Shown here piece after piece: positions 40,115 through 49,471 of a DNA stretch of 64,000 nt. A program made the translations under genes and the position numbers. This stretch comes from Dehalobacter sp. 12DCB1 (GTDB lineage Bacteria; Bacillota; Desulfitobacteriia; Desulfitobacteriales; Syntrophobotulaceae): positions 36,669-100,668 of the forward strand of contig NZ_POSF01000005.1 of the NCBI RefSeq assembly GCF_004343605.1. Reading direction: 5' to 3'. The notes beneath the pieces were generated by a model. It was not told the origin of the DNA. It saw only the letters and a list, made by a program, of their open reading frames with translations, and did not search any database. Position 1 is the stretch's first letter. Every line of letters begins with the position of its first letter.

Positions 40115-40990
40115 TTATTTCCCGCTGCCAAAGAAAAACAGTCCGATCATATCAGGCCCGGTATGGGTGCCAATGATCGGCCCGACATTGCTGATAATTA
40201 CATCCTTAACAGCAAACCTCTGCTTTACCATAATTGAAAGGATTACCGCGTCGTTGAAGCTGTCTCCGTGGCCGATGAAGATTGTCTGCTCCTTCGGCTT
40301 AACACAGGATTCCTCCATATGGGCGACAAGCGATTCAAGCGATTTTCGGCGTCCACGTGTTTTTTCGCGTAGGACAAGACCGCCTTCCTTATCAACATGA
40401 AGAATCGGTTTTACCGAAAGCATAGTACCTACTACGGCGGATGCGGCACTCAGTCTGCCCCCGCGCTTCAAATGATTGAGGTCGTTTACCGTAAACCAAT
40501 GGCACAGGTGATTGTGGTTTTGAAGCACCCAATCATTCAGCTCGTCTATGTTCAATCCTTCCTGTTTTTTAAGCGCGGCGTGGTATACAAGCATACCCTC
40601 TCCTGCGCTGGCACAACGCGAGTCCACGCAGTACACCTTTCGCTCAGGATACTTTTCCATCAATTCTTTTGCGGCTATTACCGAAGATTGATACGTGCCG
40701 CTTAAGCCCGATGAAAAGGCTATGTAGAGAATATCCAGCCCGCTTTTCAATACAGGCTCGAAATAATCCCCAAAATCCGAGCTGTTGATCTGCGATGTTT
40801 TAGCCATTTTCCCCGAGCGGAGCATTTCATAGAATTTGGAATATCCAAGCTCTCTGCCGTCAGGGTAATGCTGATAGCTTTTGCCTTCCATTTCAAAATA
40901 CATGGGAATAACGGAAATATGATGAGCGTCAATGAGCTCTGCCGGGAGGTCTGACGCGGCATCGGTAAAAATAACATAATCTTTTATCAT
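40115..40990 (-). CDS. DegV-family (FakB-like) fatty-acid binding protein 2
   Basis: 291 residues from ATG 40990 (RBS AAGGAGC). FTDAASDLPAELI, FSSGLSGTYQSS (lipid-head binding Ser), and NDLNHLKRGGRLS fit DegV. Second, clearly diverged DegV copy of the cluster; the two may prefer different acyl chains. The longer upstream frame is rejected. Confidence 0.88.
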   Translation of the reverse strand: MIKDYVIFTDAASDLPAELIDAHHISVIPMYFEMEGKSYQHYPDGRELGYSKFYEMLRSGKMAKTSQINSSDFGDYFEPVLKSGLDILYIAFSSGLSGTYQSSVIAAKELMEKYPERKVYCVDSRCASAGEGMLVYHAALKKQEGLNIDELNDWVLQNHNHLCHWFTVNDLNHLKRGGRLSAASAVVGTMLSVKPILHVDKEGGLVLREKTRGRRKSLESLVAHMEESCVKPKEQTIFIGHGDSFNDAVILSIMVKQRFAVKDVIISNVGPIIGTHTGPDMIGLFFFGSGK

Positions 40991-41026
40991 ATAAGCTCCT
41001 TGCTCTGCGGCGCACAAATCCAAACA

Positions 41027-41054
41027 AAGGCCCCGGCCGGAGCGTGGGGCTTTT
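41027..41054 (-). terminator. Terminator after the radical SAM gene
   Basis: Minus strand AAAAGCCCC ... GGGGCCTTT stem with a GC-rich loop, then TTGTTT. Confidence 0.5.
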
Positions 41055-41138
41055 CGGACATGCGCCGCGGCTGCCACTTTATCGGCGGGCGGCACGCCGG
41101 ATTGGATCTTTCGGTCTGAAGGAAACCCGTGGTTTCCG

Positions 41139-42518
41139 TCAAACCGCCTGCCGCGCTTTGATGCCGCAGTCAGAACAATGGTCACAACCGTGCGACTCTG
41201 CCCATAGCCTTTCCGCCGTCACGGCCCAATTTTCGGCGGCGTGGTCACATTTTGCGCTTAAATCACGGACATCCTCCGGCTTTATCATATCTGTGGATTT
41301 TGCGCCGGATGCTTCGATCATGTCAACAATACGCTCTGGATTGTCGAGCAGGGGGCAGGGACGCAGATGGTTCTCATTGAAGGGCTGATTCTTGTGGTAT
41401 TGCATGAACAGCGGAGATTGCAATGCATCAAGCAAGGTTTTTTGATGGATATTGGAGTCCGCGTAATGGATGAACGCGCATGGCTCGATGTCGCCGCCCG
41501 CGTTGATATGCAAATATCTCCGGCCGCCCGCAATACAGCCCCCGGCATATTCGCCGTCGTTCCAAAAGTCCATAGTAAACAGCGGCTTTGTTGTCCGGAA
41601 TTTGCGAATCTGCCGATACATGAATTCCCGTTGATCTGCGGTTACCATCAACTCGGGAGCAGCATCGACACTTACCGGCATATAGGTAAAGAACCACGCA
41701 AACTTCGCGCCTTTCCCGATCATGTAGTCGAAAAACTCTTCACTGCCGATTACCTCTGTATTATGGCTCGTATAACAAAGGGAAGCGCCAAAGACAAGCT
41801 TTTTACGCTTGAGGAGCTCCATGGCACGGATGACTGCCTGAAAAGTCCCCTTGCCACGCCGGGAATCCGTTGCATCTTCAAAGCCTTCAATACTTATTGC
41901 AGGTACAAAATTCTTTACGCGCAGCATTTCGTCTGCGAACTCCTCATCGATTAAGGTACCATTTGTAAAGGCAAGGAACTCACAGTCACTGTGTTTTTCG
42001 CAGAGACGGATGATGTCTTTTTTGCGAACGAGCGGCTCGCCGCCGGAATAGACAAAGAAATATACCCCCAGTTCCTTGCCCTGCCGGATGATGCTGTCCA
42101 GCGTCTCATAACTCATGGACATCTTGTTCCCATATTCGGCCGCCCAGCAACCTGTACATTGGAGGTTGCAGGCTGAGGTGGGGTCCATCAGGATCGCCCA
42201 TGGTATGTTACAGTCGTACTTTTCCTTGTTGACCTCCTGTATAGGAAATCCGATAAAGTTTTCATTTAATATGAAGTTATTGAAAAACGCCTTCCGCACC
42301 CCAGGATCAACATCCGTCCACATGCTGAGAATCAGCTTATACCAGTTATTGTCCTTATCCTCGATGACCTTGCGGACTGCGTTTAACTGCCCTTTCATGG
42401 TCTCCTTCTTATCAAAACGATCCATCCAGTCCATGAGCTTCGGGACATTCTTTTCAGGATTGGAATTCAAATAGGCATACGCCAGTTTCAACCCTGTGGA
42501 ACCGATAATGTTGTTCAT
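41139..42518 (-). CDS. Radical SAM protein with C-terminal Cys-rich (SPASM-like) region
   Basis: 459 residues from ATG 42518 (RBS CGGAGGTTATATT). An ~110-residue N-terminal helical region precedes the radical SAM core with SACNLQCTGCWAAEYG (CxxxCxxC, about residue 118) and VYSGGEPLVRKKD. Later cysteines (GGCIAGGRR, DIEPCAF, RPCPLL, and CDHCSDCGIK at the C terminus) suggest one or two extra Fe-S clusters. Substrate unknown; neighbours point to lipids. It is divergent from a homologue that has lost the cluster cysteines. Confidence 0.85.
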   Translation of the reverse strand: MNNIIGSTGLKLAYAYLNSNPEKNVPKLMDWMDRFDKKETMKGQLNAVRKVIEDKDNNWYKLILSMWTDVDPGVRKAFFNNFILNENFIGFPIQEVNKEKYDCNIPWAILMDPTSACNLQCTGCWAAEYGNKMSMSYETLDSIIRQGKELGVYFFVYSGGEPLVRKKDIIRLCEKHSDCEFLAFTNGTLIDEEFADEMLRVKNFVPAISIEGFEDATDSRRGKGTFQAVIRAMELLKRKKLVFGASLCYTSHNTEVIGSEEFFDYMIGKGAKFAWFFTYMPVSVDAAPELMVTADQREFMYRQIRKFRTTKPLFTMDFWNDGEYAGGCIAGGRRYLHINAGGDIEPCAFIHYADSNIHQKTLLDALQSPLFMQYHKNQPFNENHLRPCPLLDNPERIVDMIEASGAKSTDMIKPEDVRDLSAKCDHAAENWAVTAERLWAESHGCDHCSDCGIKARQAV

Positions 42519-42583
42519 AATATAACCTCCGATCAAAGTTTATCTTAAATGAAGTCTACCATATTGCAAATTTTGAGTAATTA

Positions 42584-42631
42584 GACAGAAAAAGCATGTG
42601 TAAAGAAACTTTACACATGCAGATTTCTGTC
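42584..42631. promoter_or_regulatory. Long inverted repeat between radical SAM gene and its sister
   Basis: Arms of 8 bp (42584-42591/42624-42631) and 12 bp (42594-42605/42609-42620) separated by small bulges. It occupies the divergent promoter region and may be a shared operator or an RNA hairpin in a leader. Confidence 0.65.
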
Positions 42632-42706
42632 AATAGAGTACATCGCTATTTCAGGGTAATATAAAAAATATAAGAACGGAAGTATCTTATAAGGAGGGAG
42701 CTACTC

Positions 42707-43744
42707 ATGTTGGAACTACAGCATAGGCTGATAAGGCAGACAATCAATATTGCTGTCAGTAAAGCGATGGAAGATATGAAAAGCAATACAAGGCGAAGCA
42801 TAAGAAACCTGATCGATTTAGGTCTTCTTTTTTCAACAAGTGAAAATCAGAAATGGTTTTTCAATACCGCCAAAAAGGTCATATCCAATCCGCAAAATCC
42901 CTACAACGCGCTGGCCGCCAGAATGATAGCCGACGTTGACAACGATACGATCAAAAAAGTAGGGCTGAACCTGGGGTACAACAGCCTGACCTATGGAGCA
43001 AATAAACTACGGAAACGGCAGGAGGCAATGGATCGTCCGTTTCCGTGGCTATTGGTTTTCGATATTTCTGAATCCCACCCTGATTTTTTTCATCAAATAG
43101 AGAAGCTCATACGCGAAGGGCAGGAGCTGGGTATTTACAGCTATATCTTCTGTCTTCATGAGGCAAACGATATTGCCGATCTGTGTGGAATCGTAAAGCA
43201 GTTTGACGAATGCCTGTTTGTATTCAAAGCGCCTTCCGCTCTGATTACGGATCAAACCGCCGCTTCCCTGCGGGGAATCCATAATGCCGTGGTTTGCGTA
43301 CAGGCGTTGGACGGGGATCTAAAAAGCGAAAGCTGTGTAAACGCCTTCAGGATATTAAAACAAAACCGCTGTCTGTATGGTTTTCATTTAACCTATAACG
43401 AGGATAACATGGAAAAAGTGACCGCGCCGGAATACATCCGCTCCGCAATTGCTCTTGGCATTCTGTTCGGCATGTATATTGCCGATGCCGGCGTTTCCTC
43501 TTTGTGCCAGGATGCTTTGTATGCTTTCGCATGCTCCGAAAGAGGGGAAAAGGGTCAGCCGTTGATAACGCTTGAATGGTTAAGCGATATGCGCCATGTC
43601 AGCGGGAAAATCCTGTCCGGTTGCGGATACATGGTGATAAGCTCGGCGGGGAATGCCTGCTGTGTATTCAAGAAGGTGAAATACGCCTTTGAGAACTCGC
43701 TTCTTGAAATGCTTCAAGGCATGCAGCCCTGTACAAGTTCTTAA
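42707..43744 (+). CDS. Radical-SAM-like paralogue lacking the Fe-S cysteines
   Basis: 345 residues, RBS AAGGAGGGAG before ATG 42707. It parallels the divergent radical SAM protein: PWLLVFDISES in place of the PTSACNLQC segment, and IREGQELGIYSYIFCLHEAND matching IRQGKELGVYFFVYSGGEPLV, at the same spacing. CxxxCxxC and the SGGEP SAM motif are absent, so it cannot be a normal radical SAM enzyme. It may be an inactive partner subunit. Assignment is by my alignment of the two proteins. Confidence 0.65.
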   Translation: MLELQHRLIRQTINIAVSKAMEDMKSNTRRSIRNLIDLGLLFSTSENQKWFFNTAKKVISNPQNPYNALAARMIADVDNDTIKKVGLNLGYNSLTYGANKLRKRQEAMDRPFPWLLVFDISESHPDFFHQIEKLIREGQELGIYSYIFCLHEANDIADLCGIVKQFDECLFVFKAPSALITDQTAASLRGIHNAVVCVQALDGDLKSESCVNAFRILKQNRCLYGFHLTYNEDNMEKVTAPEYIRSAIALGILFGMYIADAGVSSLCQDALYAFACSERGEKGQPLITLEWLSDMRHVSGKILSGCGYMVISSAGNACCVFKKVKYAFENSLLEMLQGMQPCTSS

Positions 43745-43771
43745 ATCATGTTCAACAAGGAAGTTAATATT

Positions 43772-44857
43772 ATGATAGTGGAAAAAAGAAAGAACTTTAT
43801 TATCAACGTCATTTATTTTGCCTTAATCATCGCCATTGGGTATATTGCAATAAAATATGTGCTTGGTTTGCTTATGCCTTTTATTATTGGCTTTATAGCG
43901 GCTTTACTGTTAAAGCCGGTAATCAATTCTGTGTCCGAAAAATGGCATATCCATAAAAAAGTTGTCGCCGTTATCCTGATTCTGCTGTTCTATGGCGCGG
44001 CAGGCTTTTCCCTGTCCTGGATCGGCGTAAGGCTGATCATGGCGCTGAAAGATGGAATCGTCCAGCTTCCGGAAATGTATTCGACGAATATCGAACCCGC
44101 GATCTATGAGCTCTTTGAAAACGCGGAAAAACTCATAGAGAGGCTCGATCCCCTGATGGTTCAGGCAATTAAGGATATGGCGGTTTCATTATCGCAATCC
44201 GTGGGGTCGGTCGTTTCTAATATTTCCTCAAAAGCGATTGAATTCATATCATCTGCGGTATCTTTCATGCCCGGCCTGTTCTTATCAATTATCTTCGCAG
44301 TCATTTCATCCCTGTTTTTTGCTATGGATTACAGTAAAATTACAGGGTATATCGCAGGGCTGTTTCCGGTCAAAAATCGGAATCTATTAGTTGAAATAAA
44401 AAAATTTGCCACCGGCATCGGTTTAAAATACGTACAGGCTTATGCAATTTTAATATCCATAACATTTGCCGAGCTTGCTTTGGGGCTCTCTCTCTTGAGG
44501 GTGGACGGGGCGATCACCGTGGCCGCGCTGATCGCTGTCATCGACCTACTGCCCGTGCTTGGCACGGGCGGCGTTGTCATTCCGTGGATCATTATTGAAC
44601 TGATAAAAGGCAACATGCCGTTTGCTTTCGGACTCGCAGCGCTATACCTTATCATAACCGTAGTCCGCAATATATTGGAGCCTAAGCTGATAGGAAAGAA
44701 AATCGGGCTGCATCCCCTTGTCATGCTGATATGCATGTATGTCGGATTAAAAGTCTTCGGATTTATCGGCCTTTTTGTTTTGCCTGTTGCCGTAGTGATC
44801 GTGAGGCATCTTTATGATAACGACAAAATACATTTTTTCGGGCAATATCCGCATTAA
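43772..44857 (+). CDS. AI-2E/YtvI-family membrane permease
   Basis: 361 residues from ATG 43772 (AAGGAAG upstream; ATG 43748 less likely). About eight transmembrane segments with the family-typical IGLHPLVMLICMYVGLKVFG and IDLLPVLGTGGVVIPW. Members include AI-2 exporter-like and sporulation YtvI proteins; substrate unknown. Confidence 0.82.
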   Translation: MIVEKRKNFIINVIYFALIIAIGYIAIKYVLGLLMPFIIGFIAALLLKPVINSVSEKWHIHKKVVAVILILLFYGAAGFSLSWIGVRLIMALKDGIVQLPEMYSTNIEPAIYELFENAEKLIERLDPLMVQAIKDMAVSLSQSVGSVVSNISSKAIEFISSAVSFMPGLFLSIIFAVISSLFFAMDYSKITGYIAGLFPVKNRNLLVEIKKFATGIGLKYVQAYAILISITFAELALGLSLLRVDGAITVAALIAVIDLLPVLGTGGVVIPWIIIELIKGNMPFAFGLAALYLIITVVRNILEPKLIGKKIGLHPLVMLICMYVGLKVFGFIGLFVLPVAVVIVRHLYDNDKIHFFGQYPH

Positions 44858-44872
44858 GGAGGCTATAATCGC

Positions 44873-45628
44873 ATGTATAATGAAATATTCAAAATAGGTT
44901 TCATATCAATACACGGCTATGGGCTAATGATAGGGATAGGCATCTTATGCGCCTTGGTAATAGCGGGGAAACGGGCGAAAAAAAAGGGCCTTGATGCGGA
45001 TTTCGTGTATAGTTTAGGAATGGTATCCCTTGTATTCGGATTTATTGGCGCAAAATTGCTTTATTGTATAGTCGAAATAAATGTGTTTCTCAATGAGCCT
45101 ATGCGCATTTTATCCGGAAGCGGTTTTGTACTATATGGGGGTATCATTGGCGGCATATTAGCGGCAATGATATATTGTAAACTCAAAAGATTTAGTTTTT
45201 TACAATACTTTGATTTGACAGCGCCATCCGTAGCACTGGCACAGGGGTTTGGACGAATTGGCTGTTTTCTTGCCGGATGCTGTTATGGACGTGAAACAGA
45301 TACCGCTATTGGTATCGCATTTCACAACTCGCCTATTGCACCCAACGGCGTTAAGCTTATACCAACTCAGTTGTTTTCAAGTGCGGGGGACTTCCTGATT
45401 GCTGTCGTGTTGTTAGTATATGCACGAAAAGGCCGAAAAAGGGGGAAGGTCGGGGCTTTATACCTCGTTCTTTATAGTGTGGGAAGATTCATAATAGAAT
45501 TCTTTAGAAACGATTACAGAGGCAGCATAGCAATCCTGTCAACATCTCAGTTCATATCTCTAATAATTTTGGCAATTGGCACAGTAATGTTTTTTATGGG
45601 AAAACTGCCTTGGACTAACAAAGAATGA
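44873..45628 (+). CDS. lgt: Prolipoprotein diacylglyceryl transferase
   Basis: 251 residues, RBS TTAAGGAGGC before ATG 44873. Seven membrane helices; HGYGLMIGIG near the N terminus, the Lgt signature region QGFGRIGCFLAGCCYGRE and GRFIIEFFRNDYRG. It adds diacylglycerol from phosphatidylglycerol to the lipobox Cys of prolipoproteins. The signature is a variant (GCFLAGCC where many have GNF.N.E.), as in a clostridial second Lgt, so substrate range may differ. Confidence 0.86.
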   Translation: MYNEIFKIGFISIHGYGLMIGIGILCALVIAGKRAKKKGLDADFVYSLGMVSLVFGFIGAKLLYCIVEINVFLNEPMRILSGSGFVLYGGIIGGILAAMIYCKLKRFSFLQYFDLTAPSVALAQGFGRIGCFLAGCCYGRETDTAIGIAFHNSPIAPNGVKLIPTQLFSSAGDFLIAVVLLVYARKGRKRGKVGALYLVLYSVGRFIIEFFRNDYRGSIAILSTSQFISLIILAIGTVMFFMGKLPWTNKE

Positions 45629-45729
45629 ATTTTTCAGCGCGTTTTACAGCATGAGCGCACTTCGCGCAAGGAGATAGAAAGACTGGCTGTATATCTTAAA
45701 ATAAAAGAGCTTGTTTTCGGTTCTCAGGC

Positions 45730-46833
45730 TTATTGCAAATTCTCCGATCTTATCTCCCGTATATTTTTTACAGCCAAAACAAACAGCGCCTTTATGGTTT
45801 GAAAAACAAACGCTTTCGTCTCAACATCGATATCTTTAATCGCATCCAGCACGGCAGCGGCTTTTCGGGGCCAATCTCCTGTCAGGTCATAAAATGTGGT
45901 AGCGTTTGTTGCCTGGATAATCTGAAAAAGGGTATTCACAAACAGCTCCCGTTTCTCGTCGTCAAAGGAGTTGACCCATTGGTTCAACGTCCCGTTCATA
46001 TAGAGCGCACTTTTTTTCATCGACTGCACGTATTGAAAATCATTGCCGTCAACAAGCCACGAAAAAGGATCGTGCTGCATGAGCCAGACGCGGTTGCTTT
46101 TTACTACGGAATAATTTTCCTGATGTTGCAAAAGCATCCCGATGACGGATGACTGCGGCAGGGTCTTATGAATTCGATCTTGTATAACCCCATATTCATT
46201 GCTCAGAAAAACCTCATCCCTGAATCCAGGCCCGTCATGACTAAAAATCTGCGTGATCCTTTCCTGTGCGGTTGGGTGGCATTTTATGGAGGAATAGACC
46301 GCGATATTTCCTCCTTTTGAGTGTCCACCAATTTTTAAGGGGTATGAAATTCTGTCCGCGACGGCATTCAGATAGGAAACCCCTTCTTCCTGCGACGGAA
46401 CGGGGCTGATAAAGGCCATATTAAAGTCCTCTTTCCATCCGACAAAGGATGAATCGGTTCCGCGATAAGCGATATAAGCCGAACCGTCATCCAGCAAAAA
46501 CGTAACGGCTGAAAACTGCTTTTCAGTCTCGGGATCTGTTTTATTGACATAGAAAATCACTTTCATGTCACGAAACCTTGAACTGCCCGCAAGCGCAAAG
46601 AACAGGCGCTGGTTGTTTTTACTGTCCCATGTATTATGAAACAGCGCGTCTGTGTTATCCATATCCGCTATTTCTTTTATGCTCATCGGCGTCGCAGCAT
46701 CGGACAGGCCGGAAGCGAAACCGTCAAAATTCAGATAGGCCAGTTTGGATAAAATCAGGCTGTCAACCCCGCCAAATTCCATGTTTATAAAAGGTTTGTT
46801 TTCTTCTATTGCATAATTGATGATGTTTTTCAT
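45730..46833 (-). CDS. DUF2974 alpha/beta-hydrolase (Mbeg1-like)
   Basis: 367 residues from ATG 46833. AYRGTDSSFVGWKEDFNMAF and the nucleophile elbow KIGGHSKGGNIAVY (GxSxG) are the DUF2974 lipase-like signature, with SHDGPGF following. Likely a cytosolic lipase/esterase of unknown substrate. Confidence 0.82.
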   Translation of the reverse strand: MKNIINYAIEENKPFINMEFGGVDSLILSKLAYLNFDGFASGLSDAATPMSIKEIADMDNTDALFHNTWDSKNNQRLFFALAGSSRFRDMKVIFYVNKTDPETEKQFSAVTFLLDDGSAYIAYRGTDSSFVGWKEDFNMAFISPVPSQEEGVSYLNAVADRISYPLKIGGHSKGGNIAVYSSIKCHPTAQERITQIFSHDGPGFRDEVFLSNEYGVIQDRIHKTLPQSSVIGMLLQHQENYSVVKSNRVWLMQHDPFSWLVDGNDFQYVQSMKKSALYMNGTLNQWVNSFDDEKRELFVNTLFQIIQATNATTFYDLTGDWPRKAAAVLDAIKDIDVETKAFVFQTIKALFVLAVKNIREIRSENLQ

Positions 46834-46938
46834 ATCATTCGCTCCAATTTCGGCCGGGAATATATTAAAAGCAGCGCGCACCGTTAAAAACTCGGACACC
46901 ATAGAATGAAAAGCGCTGTGTGTTTATAGCGTTCATTC

Positions 46939-47523
46939 CTATTTTATCGGATTTTCCGCGGAGGTCTTTTCGCTTTGGCTTTCCAGCTCATAAAGAATGC
47001 TTCCGTCAAATAGAGATCGTATCTGCGCAATAAATTCCGTTGGCTCCTCTTTCATACCATTATTGGCCCATCGCACAATCATGCCGACAAAAGCGGTGGA
47101 AATAAATTCAGCGATAAATCCCCATTTTTCCTCTTCAAATTCCGTGCCTTTGATGTTCTCTATGACGGCAACCGAAATATCGCGGATGTAATTATGCAGA
47201 TATTCCTGAAAGGAGTTTTGTCCGGTTGTGTTAAGCGCTTTCATATAGAACGTCTTGTTTTGCCGCATATAATTGCACAAATCCTTCAGACCGTCCGTCC
47301 AATGCTCGACCGTATCGTAAGAGCTCATAAAACGGGCGGTCTCCGTATAATAAATCCAGTTCATGAGGTCGTATTTATCCTTAAAATGATAATAGAAGGC
47401 TTGCCTTGTCAGCCCACAATCATTTACAATATCGCTCACGCAGATCTTGCTGAAGGCTTTCTTAGCCATCAGTCCCTTTAAGGAATTGGCAAGGGCCAGC
47501 TTTGTAATGTTTGAATCCGACAT
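46939..47523 (-). CDS. TetR-family regulator (DhaS-like C-terminal)
   Basis: 194 residues, RBS GAGGAGG. HTH KICVSDIVNDCGLTRQAFYYHFKDKYDL; C-terminal TetR_C_7-type region with FIAEFISTAFVGMIVRW. Ends 105 bases upstream of the DUF2974 gene and may regulate it. Confidence 0.82.
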   Translation of the reverse strand: MSDSNITKLALANSLKGLMAKKAFSKICVSDIVNDCGLTRQAFYYHFKDKYDLMNWIYYTETARFMSSYDTVEHWTDGLKDLCNYMRQNKTFYMKALNTTGQNSFQEYLHNYIRDISVAVIENIKGTEFEEEKWGFIAEFISTAFVGMIVRWANNGMKEEPTEFIAQIRSLFDGSILYELESQSEKTSAENPIK

Positions 47524-47596
47524 GACAAACCTCCTCTCTCCAAGCCTGACATGATGTATATCACATCTTCATGACCACAATCCTTGCTATGATAAT

Positions 47597-49471
47597 CTAC
47601 TTGTTTTTTCCTAAAAACGCTGTGATTTCCCGGATCAAGGAATCCGGATCGAGCTGATACAGCTTAAACAGCTCATCCTGTTTGCCCTGCCCGATAAACT
47701 GATCCGGAAAACCAAACAGCTTTATGTCGGGCTTAAGTCCATGCCGGTTCAGCATTTGCAGAACACCGCTTCCGAGGCCCGAAACGATGCTGTGATCCTC
47801 TATCGTTACCGCCTTTTTTGTCCTCATGACGGAGTCGATAATCAACTCCTCGTCCAGAGGTTTTACAAACCGCGCGTTGATTACATCAGCGTAAATACCT
47901 CTGCCTTTCAACTCCGCTGCAATTTGAAGAGAAACTTCCACCATTTTCCCCGCCGCAATAATGGAAATGTCGTTCCCTGTACAAAGCTTGATCCCTTTAT
48001 GGAAGCGGACGGGCTCCCGCATTTGCGCCAATAGCGCCGCGCCGTTTCCTTTGGGGTATCTGATGGCGATGGGGCCGTTATGCTCCAGAACGGCGTATCT
48101 GAGCATCTCTTTTAGTTCCGCATAATCGCAGGGAGAAAGGATAGACATATTGGGAATATGCGTGAGAAAAGACAGGTCATAGATACCCTGATGCGTTTCT
48201 CCGTCCTCGCCGGTAACACCCGCCCTGTCTATTGCCAGCACCACATGCAAATTTTGCATGGCGACATCATGGATGATCTGATCATACGCCCGCTGCAAAA
48301 ACGAAGAATATACCGAAAAAACAGGGATCAGCCCGCCTTTGGCCATACCCGCGGCAAAGGTCACGGCATGCTGCTCGGCAATCCCCACATCAAAAAATCT
48401 TTTCGGATACTTTTTAGAAAATTCCACAAGTCCCGTGCCGTCCCGCATGGCGGCGGTAATCGCTATAAGCTCGTTTTTTTCTTCGGCAAGCCTTAATATT
48501 TCTTTTCCGAAAACATCCGAAAAATTGTCGTCTTTATGATTATGAATTTTACCTGTTTGGATTTCAAAAGAGGATACGCAGTGAAAGGCGTCGGGATTTT
48601 CCTCCGCAGGTTTATATCCTTTTCCTTTTTTCGTATGAACGTGTATCAATATCGGCCCTTTTATGAATCTGGCTTTTGAAAATATACGGATAAGTTCGTT
48701 AATATCATGGCCGTCTATGGGGCCGAAATATCGGAAGCCAAGATCTTCAAACAATGTTCGCTGCATAATTAGGTATTTAACCGAACTCTTGATTCTGTCC
48801 AATCCTTCGACAAGGCTCGTGCCAATACCGGGTATCCTGGAAAAAGCCTTTTCCAAAACTTCCTTCATCTTAAAATAGGCAGGCTCCGATCTTATTTGCG
48901 ATAAATGTCTTGAAAGACCTCCTACATTTTTGCTTATGGAAAATTCATTGTCGTTTAAGACCACAATCAGATTATTGAGCGATCTTCCGGCGTCGTTGAG
49001 CGCCTCGAAAGACATCCCTCCTGTGAGCGCCCCATCACCGATTACGGAGATTACCGAGTAATTCTCTTTTTTCAGATCCCTTGCTTTTGCGAATCCAAGA
49101 GCGGCGGATATTGAAGTGCTGCTATGCCCCGTATTGAAAACATCATGTTCACTTTCCTGTGTTTTCGGGAAGCCGGAGATACCGCCCAGCGTTCTGAGCG
49201 TATTAAACCGCTCTCTTCTTCCCGTAATCAATTTATGTGTATAGGACTGATGCCCGACATCCCATATGATTTTATCCTTTGGGGAACTGAAAACATAATG
49301 AAGCGCAATCGTGAGTTCTACCACGCCCAAATTGGAAGCCAGGTGACCACCTGTCCCTGAAAGGGTTTCTATCAGATACGCTCTGCTCTCGTCCGCCAGT
49401 TGTATTAATTGATCCGACTTCAACCCTTGTATATCGCCCGGATCGGAGATCTGCTCCAAGAGATTATCCAC
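47597..49471 (-). CDS. dxs: 1-deoxy-D-xylulose-5-phosphate synthase
   Basis: 624 residues, full length for Dxs. TPP-binding GDGALTGGMSFEALNDAG, N-terminal HLASNLGVVELTIALHYVF, and DRAGVTGEDGETHQG with FPDQFIGQG at the C terminus. Condenses pyruvate and glyceraldehyde 3-phosphate, the first step of the MEP isoprenoid pathway, feeding UppS. GTG start 49471 overlaps the yidC stop by 8 bases. It may be an extra copy besides a chromosomal dxs. Confidence 0.92.
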   Translation of the reverse strand: MDNLLEQISDPGDIQGLKSDQLIQLADESRAYLIETLSGTGGHLASNLGVVELTIALHYVFSSPKDKIIWDVGHQSYTHKLITGRRERFNTLRTLGGISGFPKTQESEHDVFNTGHSSTSISAALGFAKARDLKKENYSVISVIGDGALTGGMSFEALNDAGRSLNNLIVVLNDNEFSISKNVGGLSRHLSQIRSEPAYFKMKEVLEKAFSRIPGIGTSLVEGLDRIKSSVKYLIMQRTLFEDLGFRYFGPIDGHDINELIRIFSKARFIKGPILIHVHTKKGKGYKPAEENPDAFHCVSSFEIQTGKIHNHKDDNFSDVFGKEILRLAEEKNELIAITAAMRDGTGLVEFSKKYPKRFFDVGIAEQHAVTFAAGMAKGGLIPVFSVYSSFLQRAYDQIIHDVAMQNLHVVLAIDRAGVTGEDGETHQGIYDLSFLTHIPNMSILSPCDYAELKEMLRYAVLEHNGPIAIRYPKGNGAALLAQMREPVRFHKGIKLCTGNDISIIAAGKMVEVSLQIAAELKGRGIYADVINARFVKPLDEELIIDSVMRTKKAVTIEDHSIVSGLGSGVLQMLNRHGLKPDIKLFGFPDQFIGQGKQDELFKLYQLDPDSLIREITAFLGKNK

